The position numbers were made by a program, and so were the translations under genes. The notes under the pieces were generated by a model. That model searched no databases. It saw only the letters and a list, made by a program, of their open reading frames with translations, and was not told the origin of the DNA. Positions 26,056-34,480 of a DNA stretch of 64,000 nucleotides are shown here, in pieces. The DNA comes from Cupriavidus alkaliphilus. Its GTDB lineage: Bacteria > Pseudomonadota > Gammaproteobacteria > Burkholderiales > Burkholderiaceae. Numbering within the stretch: the stretch's first letter is position 1; the number at the start of each line of letters is the position of its first letter. The stretch covers positions 310,001 through 374,000 of the forward strand of contig NZ_FMAD01000001.1 in the NCBI RefSeq assembly GCF_900094595.1. Reading direction: 5' to 3'.

Positions 26056-26838
26056 ATGAGCGGCACCGTGCGTTTTGCCACGCAGGGCACCACCGCCACC
26101 GTGACGCTGGCGCACGCGGGCAAGCTCAACGCCATTTCCGCGCAGATGTGGCGCGAGCTGGCGGCGGGCTTTGCGCGCCTGTCGGCCGATACCTCGCTGC
26201 GCTGCGTGGTGGTGCGCGGTGCCGACGGCAACTTTGCCGCCGGCGCCGACATTGCCGAGTTTCCCGCCGAGCGCGGCGACGAGGCCGCGGTGCGCCACTA
26301 CCACATGGCCACCATCGCGCCCGCGCTGGCGGCGGTGGCGCAATGCACGCACCCCACCGTGGCGATGATCGAAGGCGTGTGCGTGGGCGGCGGGCTGGAA
26401 ATCGCCTGCCATTGCGACCTGCGCATCGCCGCGTCGGACAGCCGCTTCGGCGTGCCGATCAACCGGCTGGGCTTCCCGATGGCGCCCGGCGAGCTGCAAG
26501 GCCTGCTGGCGCTGGCGGGCCGCGCCGCGGCGCTCGAGATCTTGCTCGAAGGCCGCGTCTTCGATGCCGCCGAGGCGCGCGACAAAGGCCTGCTGACGCG
26601 CGTGGTCGAGCCGGCCGCGCTGGCTGCGGAGGTCGACGCCACGGTTCGCCGCATTGCCGCCGGCGCGCCCGCCGCGGCGCGCATCAACAAGGCCACCATC
26701 CACCGGCTGGCGCCATCGCCGGCGCCGCTGTCGCCGGCCGACCTGGACGCCCATTTCGCCTATGCCGAAGGCGCGGACCACGCCGAAGGCGTCGCGGCCT
26801 TCCTGGCGCGCCGGCCACCACGGTTTCGCGGGGAGTAG
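26056..26838 (+). CDS. enoyl-CoA hydratase/isomerase family protein
   Basis: A 260-residue crotonase-fold protein. It has the oxyanion-hole elements FAAGADIAEF (near 58-67) and EGVCVGGGLEIACHCDLRIA in pieces, then SRFGVPINRLGF. The usual hydratase acidic residue appears in the PAERGDE region rather than at a canonical position, so hydratase, isomerase or decarboxylase activity are all possible. It lies between the Bug protein and the malonyl-CoA synthetase on the same strand. A crotonase is not needed for malonate breakdown itself, so it may handle a related acyl-CoA. Confidence 0.85.
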   Translation: MSGTVRFATQGTTATVTLAHAGKLNAISAQMWRELAAGFARLSADTSLRCVVVRGADGNFAAGADIAEFPAERGDEAAVRHYHMATIAPALAAVAQCTHPTVAMIEGVCVGGGLEIACHCDLRIAASDSRFGVPINRLGFPMAPGELQGLLALAGRAAALEILLEGRVFDAAEARDKGLLTRVVEPAALAAEVDATVRRIAAGAPAAARINKATIHRLAPSPAPLSPADLDAHFAYAEGADHAEGVAAFLARRPPRFRGE

Positions 26839-26919
26839 GGCGCGCCGACGGCACTGCTTCCCAACATCGATGACTTCGCTTTTCAGCCCGCTTTTTCAGT
26901 CTTTCGTTCGCTCCCTGCC

Positions 26920-28473
26920 ATGAACGCCAACCTGTTCGCCCTGTTCGCATCCCGCTTCCCCGCTGACCGTACCGCCTGCTGCATCGAGACGCACGACGGC
27001 CTGTACTACAGCTGGGACGACCTTGACCGCGCCACCGCCAAGCTGGCCAACCTGCTGGCCTCGCTGCACCTGCCCGAAGGCGCGCGCGTGGCGGTGCAGG
27101 TGGAAAAATCCCCCGAAGCGCTGTTCCTGTACCTGGCCACGCTGCGCGCGGGCTATGTCTACCTGCCGCTGAACACGGCCTACCAGGAGGCCGAGATCGA
27201 TTACTTCGTCGGCAACGCCGAGCCGTCGGTGGTGGTCTGCAGCAGCAAGAATTTCGGCTGGGTCTCGAAGGTGGCGTTCGGCCACGGCGTGAACCATGTG
27301 TTTACGCTGGACGACGACCGCAGCGGCTCGCTGCTGTCGCGCGCGGCGGGCAAGCCCGATACCTTCGAGACGGTGGCGCGCGCCGACGATGACCTCGCGG
27401 CCATCCTCTATACCTCCGGCACTACCGGCCGCAGCAAGGGCGCGATGCTGACCCATCGCAACCTGGCCTCCAATGCGCAGACGCTGCATGACTTCTGGGG
27501 CTGGCGCAGCGACGACGTGCTGCTGCACATGCTGCCTATCTTCCATGTGCACGGCCTGTTCGTCGCATCGCATGGCGCGCTGCTGGCGGGCGCCAAGATG
27601 ATCTGGGCGCCCAAGCTCGACATGGCGCAAGTGCTGAAATTCCTGCCGCGCTGCACCGTGATGATGGGCGTGCCGACCTACTACGTGCGCATGCTGCAGG
27701 AGCCGCGCTTCGACGACGACACCTGCCGCCGCATGCGCCTGTTCGTGTCGGGTTCGGCGCCGCTGCTGCTGGAAACCTTCGACGCCTTCCGCGAGCGCAC
27801 CGGCCATACCATCCTGGAACGCTACGGCATGAGCGAGACCGTGATGCTGGTATCGAACCCGTATGACCCGGCGCTGGGCGAGCGCATCGGCGGCACCGTG
27901 GGCATGCCGCTGCCGGGCGTGTCGGTGCGCGTGGTCGACGGCGAAGGCAAGGCCTGCGCGCCGGGCGAGATCGGCAATGTCGAAGTGCAGGGGCCGAACG
28001 TGTTCAAGGGCTACTGGCGCATGCCGGAGAAGACCAGGGAAGAGTTCACCGACGACGGCTGGTTCAAGACCGGCGACGTCGGCCGCTTCGGCGGCGCCAT
28101 CGTCACCCAGGCCGGCGAGCGCACGGTGCCGGACCACTACCTGACTATCGTCGGACGCAGCAAGGACCTGATCATCTCGGGCGGCTACAACGTCTACCCG
28201 AAGGAAATCGAAAGCTTTATCGACGAGATGCCGGGCGTGGCCGAGAGCGCCGTGATCGGCGTGCCGCACGCGGATTTCGGCGAAGCGGTGGTGGCGGTGG
28301 TGGTGCGCAAGCCCGGTGCCGACATCGACGAGGGCTCACTGATCGGCACGCTCAAGGGCCGCATCGCCAACTTCAAGGTGCCCAAGCGTGTGCACGTGGT
28401 GGACGAACTGCCGCGCAATACCATGGGCAAGGTGCAGAAGAACGTGCTGCGGGAACAGTTCGCGGTGCTTTGA
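26920..28473 (+). CDS. matB: malonyl-CoA synthetase
   Basis: A 517-residue ANL-superfamily ligase that activates malonate with ATP and CoA. It begins MNANLFALFASRF as MatB proteins do. It has the P-loop YTSGTTGRSKG near residue 165, the adenine-binding ERYGMSET, the hinge GRSKDLIISGGYNVYP, and the C-terminal catalytic lysine in NTMGKVQKN. The context next to malonyl-CoA decarboxylase supports malonate over other dicarboxylates such as methylmalonate, though MatB enzymes accept both. It is the last gene of the cluster, followed by a hairpin repeat. Confidence 0.92.
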   Translation: MNANLFALFASRFPADRTACCIETHDGLYYSWDDLDRATAKLANLLASLHLPEGARVAVQVEKSPEALFLYLATLRAGYVYLPLNTAYQEAEIDYFVGNAEPSVVVCSSKNFGWVSKVAFGHGVNHVFTLDDDRSGSLLSRAAGKPDTFETVARADDDLAAILYTSGTTGRSKGAMLTHRNLASNAQTLHDFWGWRSDDVLLHMLPIFHVHGLFVASHGALLAGAKMIWAPKLDMAQVLKFLPRCTVMMGVPTYYVRMLQEPRFDDDTCRRMRLFVSGSAPLLLETFDAFRERTGHTILERYGMSETVMLVSNPYDPALGERIGGTVGMPLPGVSVRVVDGEGKACAPGEIGNVEVQGPNVFKGYWRMPEKTREEFTDDGWFKTGDVGRFGGAIVTQAGERTVPDHYLTIVGRSKDLIISGGYNVYPKEIESFIDEMPGVAESAVIGVPHADFGEAVVAVVVRKPGADIDEGSLIGTLKGRIANFKVPKRVHVVDELPRNTMGKVQKNVLREQFAVL

Positions 28474-28517
28474 GGAAGGTCGCGAAACGCCGTGGGGTTT
28501 CAACCACTGCGGGGTTT

Positions 28518-28548
28518 GCTCCCTCTCCCGCTTGCGGGAGAGGGGAGC
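28518..28548. repeat. hairpin repeat of the CCCTCTCCC type, copy 3
   Basis: An 11-bp stem built on CTCTCCCGC / GCGGGAGAG with a TT loop lies 45 bases after matB and 29 bases from the end of the SIMPL gene on the other strand. The 16-mer at 28521-28536 is identical to copy 2 at 16804-16819. Confidence 0.6.
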
Positions 28549-28576
28549 ACACAAGCGGTCGATCGAAGGCGCCAGC

Positions 28577-29275
28577 CTACTTCAGCATCTGCACCGATCC
28601 ATTGACCGACACCGTGACCTGGGTCTTGCCGCCTTCGACCGGCACCGGCACCGCGGCGTCGGCCATCATGGCCTTGGCGGCGCCGTACATGCGCGGCACC
28701 GGCGGCACCATGCCGGTTTCGTTCACGCTGACTTCGCGGATGGTGAAGCTGTTGTAGCCGAACAGCCTGGTGGTGGCCTGCGCCTTGCTGCGGAACGAGG
28801 CGATGGCCTGCTCGGCGAGCTTGGCTTCGGCGGCCTCGCGCGCTTCGCGCGACAGCGAGAAGGCGATGTTCTGCACCTGCATCTGGCTGGCCAGCTCGCC
28901 CGCGAGCTTGGACACCGCCGAGAAGTCGCGCGACTTCAGGATGACCTCCGAGCGCCCGCGCCAGGTGCTGATGCGGCCGTTGCGGTCGGTGCTGGGGTGG
29001 ATGGTGAAGCCGCCGGATTCGGCGGTCACGCCCTGCACGCGGCGCGCCTGCGTGATGACGGCCTGGGTCCGGCTCGACAGGCCCGAGGAGATCGCGGCCG
29101 GTTCCGCGCCTTCCTGCTCCGCGGCCAGCGTCAGGTGCACGATATCGGTCGGCACTTCGGTGACGGCCTGCGCGGTCAGCGACAGCACGCCCGACGGCGT
29201 TTCCGTGGGACCGCCGTGGGCCGAGGCGACGACGGCGGTGGTGCCGAGCAGGGTGGCGGCGAGCCATTGTTTCAT
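28577..29275 (-). CDS. SIMPL domain (DUF541) periplasmic protein
   Basis: A 232-residue exported protein. The signal peptide MKQWLAATLLGTTAVVASA is cut before HGG near residue 20. The rest is the SIMPL/DUF541 fold, with the repeated patterns VTEVPTDIVHLTLAAEQ, GFTIHPSTDRNGRISTWRG and the closing VTVSVNGSVQM. Relatives form periplasmic oligomers of uncertain role (oxidative-stress protection in E. coli YggE; interaction with IRAK-like kinase named the domain). It is a single gene that converges on matB and has its start 29 bases past a TTCTCC complement (GGAGAA) ribosome site. Confidence 0.9.
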   Translation of the reverse strand: MKQWLAATLLGTTAVVASAHGGPTETPSGVLSLTAQAVTEVPTDIVHLTLAAEQEGAEPAAISSGLSSRTQAVITQARRVQGVTAESGGFTIHPSTDRNGRISTWRGRSEVILKSRDFSAVSKLAGELASQMQVQNIAFSLSREAREAAEAKLAEQAIASFRSKAQATTRLFGYNSFTIREVSVNETGMVPPVPRMYGAAKAMMADAAVPVPVEGGKTQVTVSVNGSVQMLK

Positions 29276-29408
29276 GTGGTTCTCCCAATCAAAACGTGAT
29301 GGGTATCAGACGTGGCCGCGAGGGCGATCGTTCCGCGACATTGCAAACGATTGTTGCGACGCCGCCGCGCGCAGGGTCCTGCTTCCCCCGTGCGGGTGAC
29401 GCGCGTTA

Positions 29409-30233
29409 TCAGAACGCCTGCCAGGCCTTCCACAACATATACGTGGCCAGGCACAGCAGCAGCACCGCAAAGACCTTGCGCAACTGGCCCACATCCATGC
29501 GGTGGGCGGTGCGCGCGCCGAGCGGCGCGGTCAGCACGCTGGCCGCGGCGATCACCAGCAGCGCCGGCAGGTAGAGATAGCCGAGCGAGGCCGCCGGCAG
29601 TCCGGGCGCGTGCCAGCCACTCCAGATATAACCCGCCACGCTGGCCGCGGCGATCGGGAAGCCGAGCGCGGCCGAGGTCGCCACCGCGTTGTGGATCGGC
29701 ACATTGCACCAGGTCATGAACGGCACCGAGACAAAGGCGCCGCCCGCGCCCACCAGGCTCGACAGGAAGCCGATCACGCCGCCCGCGCCGGCCATGCCGG
29801 CAAAGCCCGGCAGCTGGCGCCCGGGCCTGGGCCGGCGGTTGCGCAGCATCTGCAGCGCCGAGAAGCCGACGAAGCCAGCGAACGCCAGCGACAGCCAGCT
29901 GGTCTTCAGCGCCGCGAAGACCTTGCCGCCGCCGACCATGCCGCCGATCACGATGCCGGGCGCCAGTGCCAGCACGATCGGCCAGCGCACCGCGCCGCGC
30001 TTGTGGTGCGCGCGCACGGACGACAGCGAGGTGAACAGGATGGTGCCCATCGAGGTGGCGATGGCCATATGGACGATGGCTTCGCCGGCAAAGCCCAGGC
30101 TGGTGAACAGCAGTGTCAGGAACGGCACCATCATCATGCCGCCGCCCACGCCGAGCAGGCCGGCGCAGAAGCCGGTGAAGGCGCCCAGCGCGAGCAGGGC
30201 GGGGATCAGCACCGGCAGGTTGTCGAACGGCAT
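29409..30233 (-). CDS. TauE/SafE family membrane protein (second copy)
   Basis: A 274-residue membrane protein with about eight helices and the duplicated family motif: GLLGVGGGMMMVPFL in the first half and SLVGAGGAFVSVPFM in the second. It is distinct from the copy in the cys operon, and no sulfur genes are adjacent. Its substrate could be sulfite, sulfonates or an organic anion. It appears to be a single-gene unit; 75 bp separate it from the EVE gene downstream of 6S RNA. Confidence 0.86.
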   Translation of the reverse strand: MPFDNLPVLIPALLALGAFTGFCAGLLGVGGGMMMVPFLTLLFTSLGFAGEAIVHMAIATSMGTILFTSLSSVRAHHKRGAVRWPIVLALAPGIVIGGMVGGGKVFAALKTSWLSLAFAGFVGFSALQMLRNRRPRPGRQLPGFAGMAGAGGVIGFLSSLVGAGGAFVSVPFMTWCNVPIHNAVATSAALGFPIAAASVAGYIWSGWHAPGLPAASLGYLYLPALLVIAAASVLTAPLGARTAHRMDVGQLRKVFAVLLLCLATYMLWKAWQAF

Positions 30234-30308
30234 CGTGTCAGCAAGTCGTTGTTATTGTCGTCAGCCTTGCCGCGCAAGGCCTGGTTCGTTGCGGCGGCGA
30301 TCGGCCGG

Positions 30309-30791
<483 letters not shown>

Positions 30792-30860
30792 GGCGCTGCT
30801 CAGGAAACGAAGGCAGGTGCGAAAAACACGGGCAAGCATGCGGGCGGGCATGCAGGCAAG

Positions 30861-30896
30861 AAAAAAGGCGATGGTTCAGAAAACCACCGCCTTTTT
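30861..30896 (-). terminator. rho-independent terminator after 6S RNA
   Basis: Read on the minus strand, a stem GGCGGTGGTT / AACCATCGCC (one mismatch) with loop TTCTG is followed by six T. It lies directly after the 3' end of the 6S RNA and before the EVE gene. Confidence 0.85.
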
Positions 30897-30900
30897 AGGG

Positions 30901-31114
30901 GTCCCCGCCTCGGCCGCTGGGTCGGCATCCTGAACCCAAGTGAGGTTCAGAGTGGCTGCGGAAGTCGCATTTCGGGTACATCATCCACTCAGGGAGTCCA
31001 GGCCAGGCCCGGACTATGAATGCGACGACGCGCTCGCCCACGCGACATAATCCCGCACCATGCAATGCATATCGGTTCAAGGAGTTTATGACCCTCACGA
31101 ACCAGGCAGGGAAA
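30901..31114 (-). ncRNA. ssrS: 6S RNA
   Basis: Identified by fold and position between zapA and the EVE gene. On the minus strand the 5' arm (about 31114-31090, TTTCCCTGCCTGGTTCG...) pairs with the 3' arm (30923-30901, ...GGCCGAGGCGGGGAC), giving the long closing stem. The 5' bubble carries TTGAACCGATATGCAT, close to the matching part of E. coli 6S. The terminal arm is closed by GTCGCATT (31026-31019) with AATGCGAC (30971-30964). The 3' bubble has the small TGAACC / GGTTCA hairpin known from E. coli. A terminator follows. 6S RNA binds sigma70 RNA polymerase in stationary phase. Ends are accurate to perhaps 15 bases; the length (about 214 nt) is somewhat above the E. coli molecule. Confidence 0.82.
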
Positions 31115-31119
31115 CTGTC

Positions 31120-31157
31120 AAACGTCTGACTGTCCACGTGCTGGATGTCAGACGTTT
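31120..31157 (-). repeat. perfect 11-bp inverted repeat just upstream of 6S RNA
   Basis: AAACGTCTGAC (31120-31130) and GTCAGACGTTT (31147-31157) enclose 16 bases that can extend the hairpin with TCCA/TGGA. It ends about six bases before the 6S 5' end. It could terminate the zapA transcript or mark a processing site; the T run after it on the minus strand is weak. Confidence 0.7.
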
Positions 31158-31205
31158 GCCGTTTCTAACAAGGATGGGATGAAAACGGCGGCCAGGCGCG
31201 ATAAC

Positions 31206-31243
31206 CTGACCTGTCAGCTGCACTTCTGTAGTGCCTCGTGCAG
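31206..31243 (-). other. two small hairpins in the leader upstream of 6S RNA
   Basis: CTGAC-AG-GTCAG (31206-31217) and CTGCAC / GTGCAG (31218-31243) sit next to each other, just after the promoter at 31253-31281. Together with the 11-bp inverted repeat they make a structured stretch of about 125 nt with no coding sign. Confidence 0.45.
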
Positions 31244-31252
31244 TCTGGCTAC

Positions 31253-31281
31253 ACTATACACCGCGTTGCAGGGCATACCAA
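31253..31281 (-). promoter_or_regulatory. sigma70-type promoter between zapA and 6S RNA
   Basis: On the minus strand TTGGTA (31281-31276) and TATAGT (31258-31253) are exactly 17 bp apart. Transcription would begin near 31246, about 130 nt before the 6S 5' end, giving either a 6S precursor (as with the distal E. coli ssrS promoter) or a separate small RNA. Confidence 0.65.
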
Positions 31282-31347
31282 GTGTGCTCGCGCGTGTCGT
31301 TACATTTTGCCGGCAGCGCGGCATCCGCAGCACATCCCCCTTGCCGC

Positions 31348-31680
31348 TCAGCCACGCGTACCGGTGCCCACGTGGGCATATTGCCGCAGCGCTTCGTCGG
31401 CGCGATCGTTCAGTTCGCGGATGCGCGCGCGGATGGCGTCGACCGGGATCGCGCCCTCGGCCTGCTGCTTGCGCTGGAGCGACAGCAGGTCCGAGGCGAT
31501 GCTGATGGCGGCCATCACCGCCACGCGCTCGACGCCCTTGGCGGCGCTGCCGGTGCGCAGCTTGTTCATCTGCGTGTCGACCAGGGCCACGGCCTCGAGC
31601 AGCGCGGCCTCGTTCTCGGGCGCGATGGCAAAGCGGTAGGCCTGGCCGGCGATGTTGACTTCGACTTGCTTGTTGCTCAT
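31348..31680 (-). CDS. zapA: cell division protein ZapA
   Basis: A 110-residue protein that bundles FtsZ filaments at midcell. It starts MSNKQVEVNIAGQAYRFAI, has the globular N-terminal domain (to about 50) and a C-terminal coiled-coil helix with VERVAVMAAISIASDLL. The position directly upstream of 6S RNA is the classic zapA-ssrS arrangement. Its ATG overlaps the stop of the preceding coiled-coil gene by 4 bases. Confidence 0.93.
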   Translation of the reverse strand: MSNKQVEVNIAGQAYRFAIAPENEAALLEAVALVDTQMNKLRTGSAAKGVERVAVMAAISIASDLLSLQRKQQAEGAIPVDAIRARIRELNDRADEALRQYAHVGTGTRG

Positions 31681-31997
31681 GCGTGTTCTCCGGGGGCCTT
31701 GTGCGCGTCGGCGCCCTGCGCCACGGCCTCTTCGCCGAGCAGGTCGAGCTGGCGCGTGTCGCTGGCGGTCGGCAGCTTGTCAAGGATGGACTGGATGCGC
31801 AGTTGCGCTTCCTCGATCTTGATATTGAGCAGTTCGCGGTCGGCGGCCATGGCCTCGCGCTCGCCGCGCAACTGCGCGGCTTCGCCCTCCAGCCGCGCGA
31901 TCTCGTCGCGCAGCCGCTGGTTCTCCGCCGCCAGGGTGTCCGCATGGTGCAGCACGCGCCCGATCTTGGCGGCCAGTTGTTCGAGTTCGGTGAGCAT
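31677..31997 (-). CDS. ZapB-like small coiled-coil protein
   Basis: A protein of about 106 residues, almost wholly a heptad-rich coiled coil from residue 1 to about 75 (LTELEQLAAKIGRVL, LAAENQRLRDEIARLEGEA). A short disordered tail follows (ASDTRQLDLLGEEA...). It matches the small cell-division coiled-coil protein that precedes zapA in many beta- and gamma-proteobacteria. A role beside ZapA at the division ring is inferred from this coupling (ATGA overlap). An in-frame ATG 12 bases upstream (32009) is an alternative start; both lie downstream of the promoter. Confidence 0.85.
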   Translation of the reverse strand: MLTELEQLAAKIGRVLHHADTLAAENQRLRDEIARLEGEAAQLRGEREAMAADRELLNIKIEEAQLRIQSILDKLPTASDTRQLDLLGEEAVAQGADAHKAPGEHA

Positions 31998-32034
31998 AGG
32001 GCCTGTCATGATGGGAGTAGTGTCAGGTATCGCG

Positions 32035-32062
32035 ATTCTAGCCGATGCGCCGGCATGCACAA
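32035..32062 (-). promoter_or_regulatory. promoter of the coiled-coil gene-zapA unit
   Basis: On the minus strand TTGTGC (32062-32057), 16 bp, TAGAAT (32040-32035). Transcription would begin near 32028, about 30 nt before the chosen start. Confidence 0.55.
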
Positions 32063-32183
32063 TGCGGAGGAAAGGTTTGTGACCGGCCGCCCGCATGGAA
32101 GTTGCAGGCTTCTGCACCCAAGACGCCGCGAGAGTGTGACAAAACGCTACCAGGCGAGCCATGCGAGCAGTGGGGTCGTCGCG

Positions 32184-32212
32184 TTGACGCGGGGGGCGAA
32201 ACGCCATAGACT
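32184..32212 (+). promoter_or_regulatory. sigma70 promoter of the cobalamin riboswitch / btuB operon
   Basis: TTGACG (32184-32189), exactly 17 bp, TAGACT (32207-32212). The predicted start near 32219 falls right at the 5' border of the riboswitch. Confidence 0.7.
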
Positions 32213-32218
32213 CGCGCA

Positions 32219-32490
32219 CGTTCCAGGTGCTCGCCCTTTTCGTCCCTGGCGAAAGGGCAGTTCAACGGGAAACAGGGAGCCGGGCCGGCTGCGCGCCGGA
32301 GAGGCCAACCTGTGCTGCCCCCGCAACGGTAAGCGACCGCGGTGCGCATGCGCCAGCGACATCGCTGGCAAGGCCCGATCCGTCATCGGATGCCAGCCAC
32401 ATGCCCGCAGGACCGGCCACACGCCACTGAACCGCAGGTTCGGGAAGGCGCCGGTTTCGTGTCGCCAGCCCGGATACCGGCCTGAACGCG
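32219..32490 (+). ncRNA. cobalamin (adenosylcobalamin) riboswitch
   Basis: Conserved elements appear in order: AGGTGCTCGCC near the 5' end, GGGAAACAGGGAGCCGGG, the core GCTGCCCCCGCAACGGTAAG around 32313-32332, and the B12-box-like GTCGCCAGCCCGGATACCGG at 32460-32479. The region between transcription start and the btuB ATG is otherwise non-coding. Between the aptamer and btuB lies a small hairpin GGCCCG / CGGGCC (32528-32547), a candidate expression platform acting on translation or termination. High cobalamin should lower expression of the downstream uptake and salvage genes. Confidence 0.93.
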
Positions 32491-32573
32491 GGCTGCCGCC
32501 CGTGCGCGGCACGCCTCATCGCCATATGGCCCGCGGGGGAACGGGCCCGGCCGTTCCTATCCAGTCCTGCATC

Positions 32574-34466
32574 ATGCGTTCATCGCTTCACAGGTCGACC
32601 CGCCCGGCAAGCCCGGCGGTGCGTCCGTCCGTGCCCGCCATCCTGGCGGCCATGGCCTCGTTCACCCTCGTTCCCGGTACCGCTTCCGCGCAGGCGGCGG
32701 ACAGCCGCACCGCGCAGCTGGCGCCGGTGGTGGTCACGTCCACCCGCACCGCGCAGTCGATCACGGAGGCGCTGCCGCATACCACGGTGGTCACGCAGCA
32801 GGACATCGCCAATGCGCAGGCGCCCGACCTGCGCACGTTGCTGCGCAGCCAGGCCGGCGTGGAGTTCGCGACCAACGGCGGCATGGGCAGCAATACTTCG
32901 CTGTTCATGCGCGGCGCCAACTCCAACCAGACCCTGATCCTGGTCGACGGCGTGCGGGTGTCGTCGGCCAGCAGCGGCACCGCGCAGCTGGCCAATATCC
33001 TGCCCGACCAGATCGACCGCATCGAGGTGGTGCGCGGCAACGTCTCGGCGCTGTACGGCTCGGACGCGATCGGCGGCGTGGTGCAGATCTTCACCAAGAG
33101 CGGCGCGGGCCAGGCGCCGGCGGCCAACGCGGCGGTGGAGTACGGCAGCAACAATACGCGCCAGGGCACGGTCGGCTATGGCGGCCAGGTCGGCGACACC
33201 TCGTTCAACCTGACCGGCTCGGCGTTCAAGACCGACGGCTTCTCGTCGATCAATACCAAGCAGGCGCCGCGCGCCAATCCCAACGACAACCCGTACGAAA
33301 ACCAGAGCGTGTCGGGGCAGGTAAAGCACCGCTTCACGCCCGGCTGGGATGCCGGCATCACCGGCTACTACTCGAAGAGCAAGCTGTCGTTCGACAGCGC
33401 CTTCGGCCGCCCCACCGACGAGAACCGCACCAACAGCGAGCTGTACACGCTGTCGGCCTTCGTCAACGGCAAGCTGGGCGCGGACTGGACCACGCATTTC
33501 AAGCTGTCGCAGAGCGAGGACCGCAGCGATACCTTCCTCAACGACAGGCCCAACGGCACCTTCAATACCCGCAACCGCCAGTTCAACTGGCAGAACGAGT
33601 ACGCGCTGGCCGCCGGCCACACGCTGCTGTTCGGCACCGACTATCTGCAGCAGGAGCTGGACTCGAGCGCCTACGGCGCGCCCACGCGCAATGTGTTCTC
33701 GGTGTTCGGCGGCTATGACGGGCGCTTCGGCAAGCACCAGCTGCAGCTCAACGCGCGCAACGACCACTATTCCGACTTCGGCAACCAGGGCAGCTTCTTC
33801 GCCGGCTACGGCTACAACCTGACCGATGCGTTCAAGCTGATCGCCAGCGTCAGCAACGCCTTCCGCGCGCCGACCTTCAACGAGCTGTACTACCCCAACT
33901 TCGGCCAGCCCAACCTGCAGCCCGAGCGCGCCAAGTCGGTCGAGGCCGGCGTGCAGTACACCACCGCCAACGCCGGCCTGCTGCGCGTGACCGCGTTCGA
34001 GACGCGCTACCACGACCTGATCGTGTCGGCACAGCAGCCCAACGGCATGTTCCTGGCGCAGAACGTCAACCAGGCCAAGGTGCAGGGCATCGAGGCCTCG
34101 TGGCGCGCCAGCGTCCACGGCAACGACATCGGCGCCAGCGTGACTTTCCAGAACCCGGTCGACGAGCAGACCAACACCCAGCTGCTGCGCCGCGCGCGCC
34201 GCCATGCCGCGCTGGACGTGGGCCGCAATGTCGGCAACTGGCGCTTCGGCGGCGAATGGCTGCTGTCGTCGTCGCGCATGGACGCCGGCTCGCGCCGGCT
34301 GGGCGGATACGGTATCGTCAACCTCAACGCCCGCTACAACATCGACAAGCAATGGTTCATCGCCGCCCGCGTCGAAAACCTGTTCGACAAGGACTACCAG
34401 CTCGCCTACCCCTACAACACCCAGGGGCGCGCGGGCTTCATCACGCTGGGCTGGCGCCAGCGATGA
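32574..34466 (+). CDS. btuB: TonB-dependent outer-membrane cobalamin receptor
   Basis: A 630-residue receptor. A long signal sequence ends near TASAQA. A TonB-box-like APVVVTSTRTAQS follows at about 49-61, then the plug domain with LRSQAGVEFATNGG, LILVDGVRVSS and IEVVRGNVSALYGSDAIGG, and a 22-strand barrel ending in an aromatic-rich strand (GFITLGWRQR). Riboswitch control and the downstream BtuC/BtuD genes assign it to vitamin B12 or cobinamide import. ATG 32574 is the only start that yields a proper signal peptide; the frame is open far upstream through the riboswitch. No strong ribosome site is visible, as expected if it is sequestered. Confidence 0.93.
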   Translation: MRSSLHRSTRPASPAVRPSVPAILAAMASFTLVPGTASAQAADSRTAQLAPVVVTSTRTAQSITEALPHTTVVTQQDIANAQAPDLRTLLRSQAGVEFATNGGMGSNTSLFMRGANSNQTLILVDGVRVSSASSGTAQLANILPDQIDRIEVVRGNVSALYGSDAIGGVVQIFTKSGAGQAPAANAAVEYGSNNTRQGTVGYGGQVGDTSFNLTGSAFKTDGFSSINTKQAPRANPNDNPYENQSVSGQVKHRFTPGWDAGITGYYSKSKLSFDSAFGRPTDENRTNSELYTLSAFVNGKLGADWTTHFKLSQSEDRSDTFLNDRPNGTFNTRNRQFNWQNEYALAAGHTLLFGTDYLQQELDSSAYGAPTRNVFSVFGGYDGRFGKHQLQLNARNDHYSDFGNQGSFFAGYGYNLTDAFKLIASVSNAFRAPTFNELYYPNFGQPNLQPERAKSVEAGVQYTTANAGLLRVTAFETRYHDLIVSAQQPNGMFLAQNVNQAKVQGIEASWRASVHGNDIGASVTFQNPVDEQTNTQLLRRARRHAALDVGRNVGNWRFGGEWLLSSSRMDAGSRRLGGYGIVNLNARYNIDKQWFIAARVENLFDKDYQLAYPYNTQGRAGFITLGWRQR

Positions 34467-34480
34467 GCGCGCGGGCGCGC

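Noticed and set aside
30895-31137. 80-codon minus-strand frame over the 6S RNA
   Set aside because: The RNA fold explains the sequence, and there is no ribosome site.
31683-32573. N-terminal extension of btuB through the riboswitch
   Set aside because: The frame is open by chance. The riboswitch aptamer, promoter and signal peptide all show that btuB starts at 32574.
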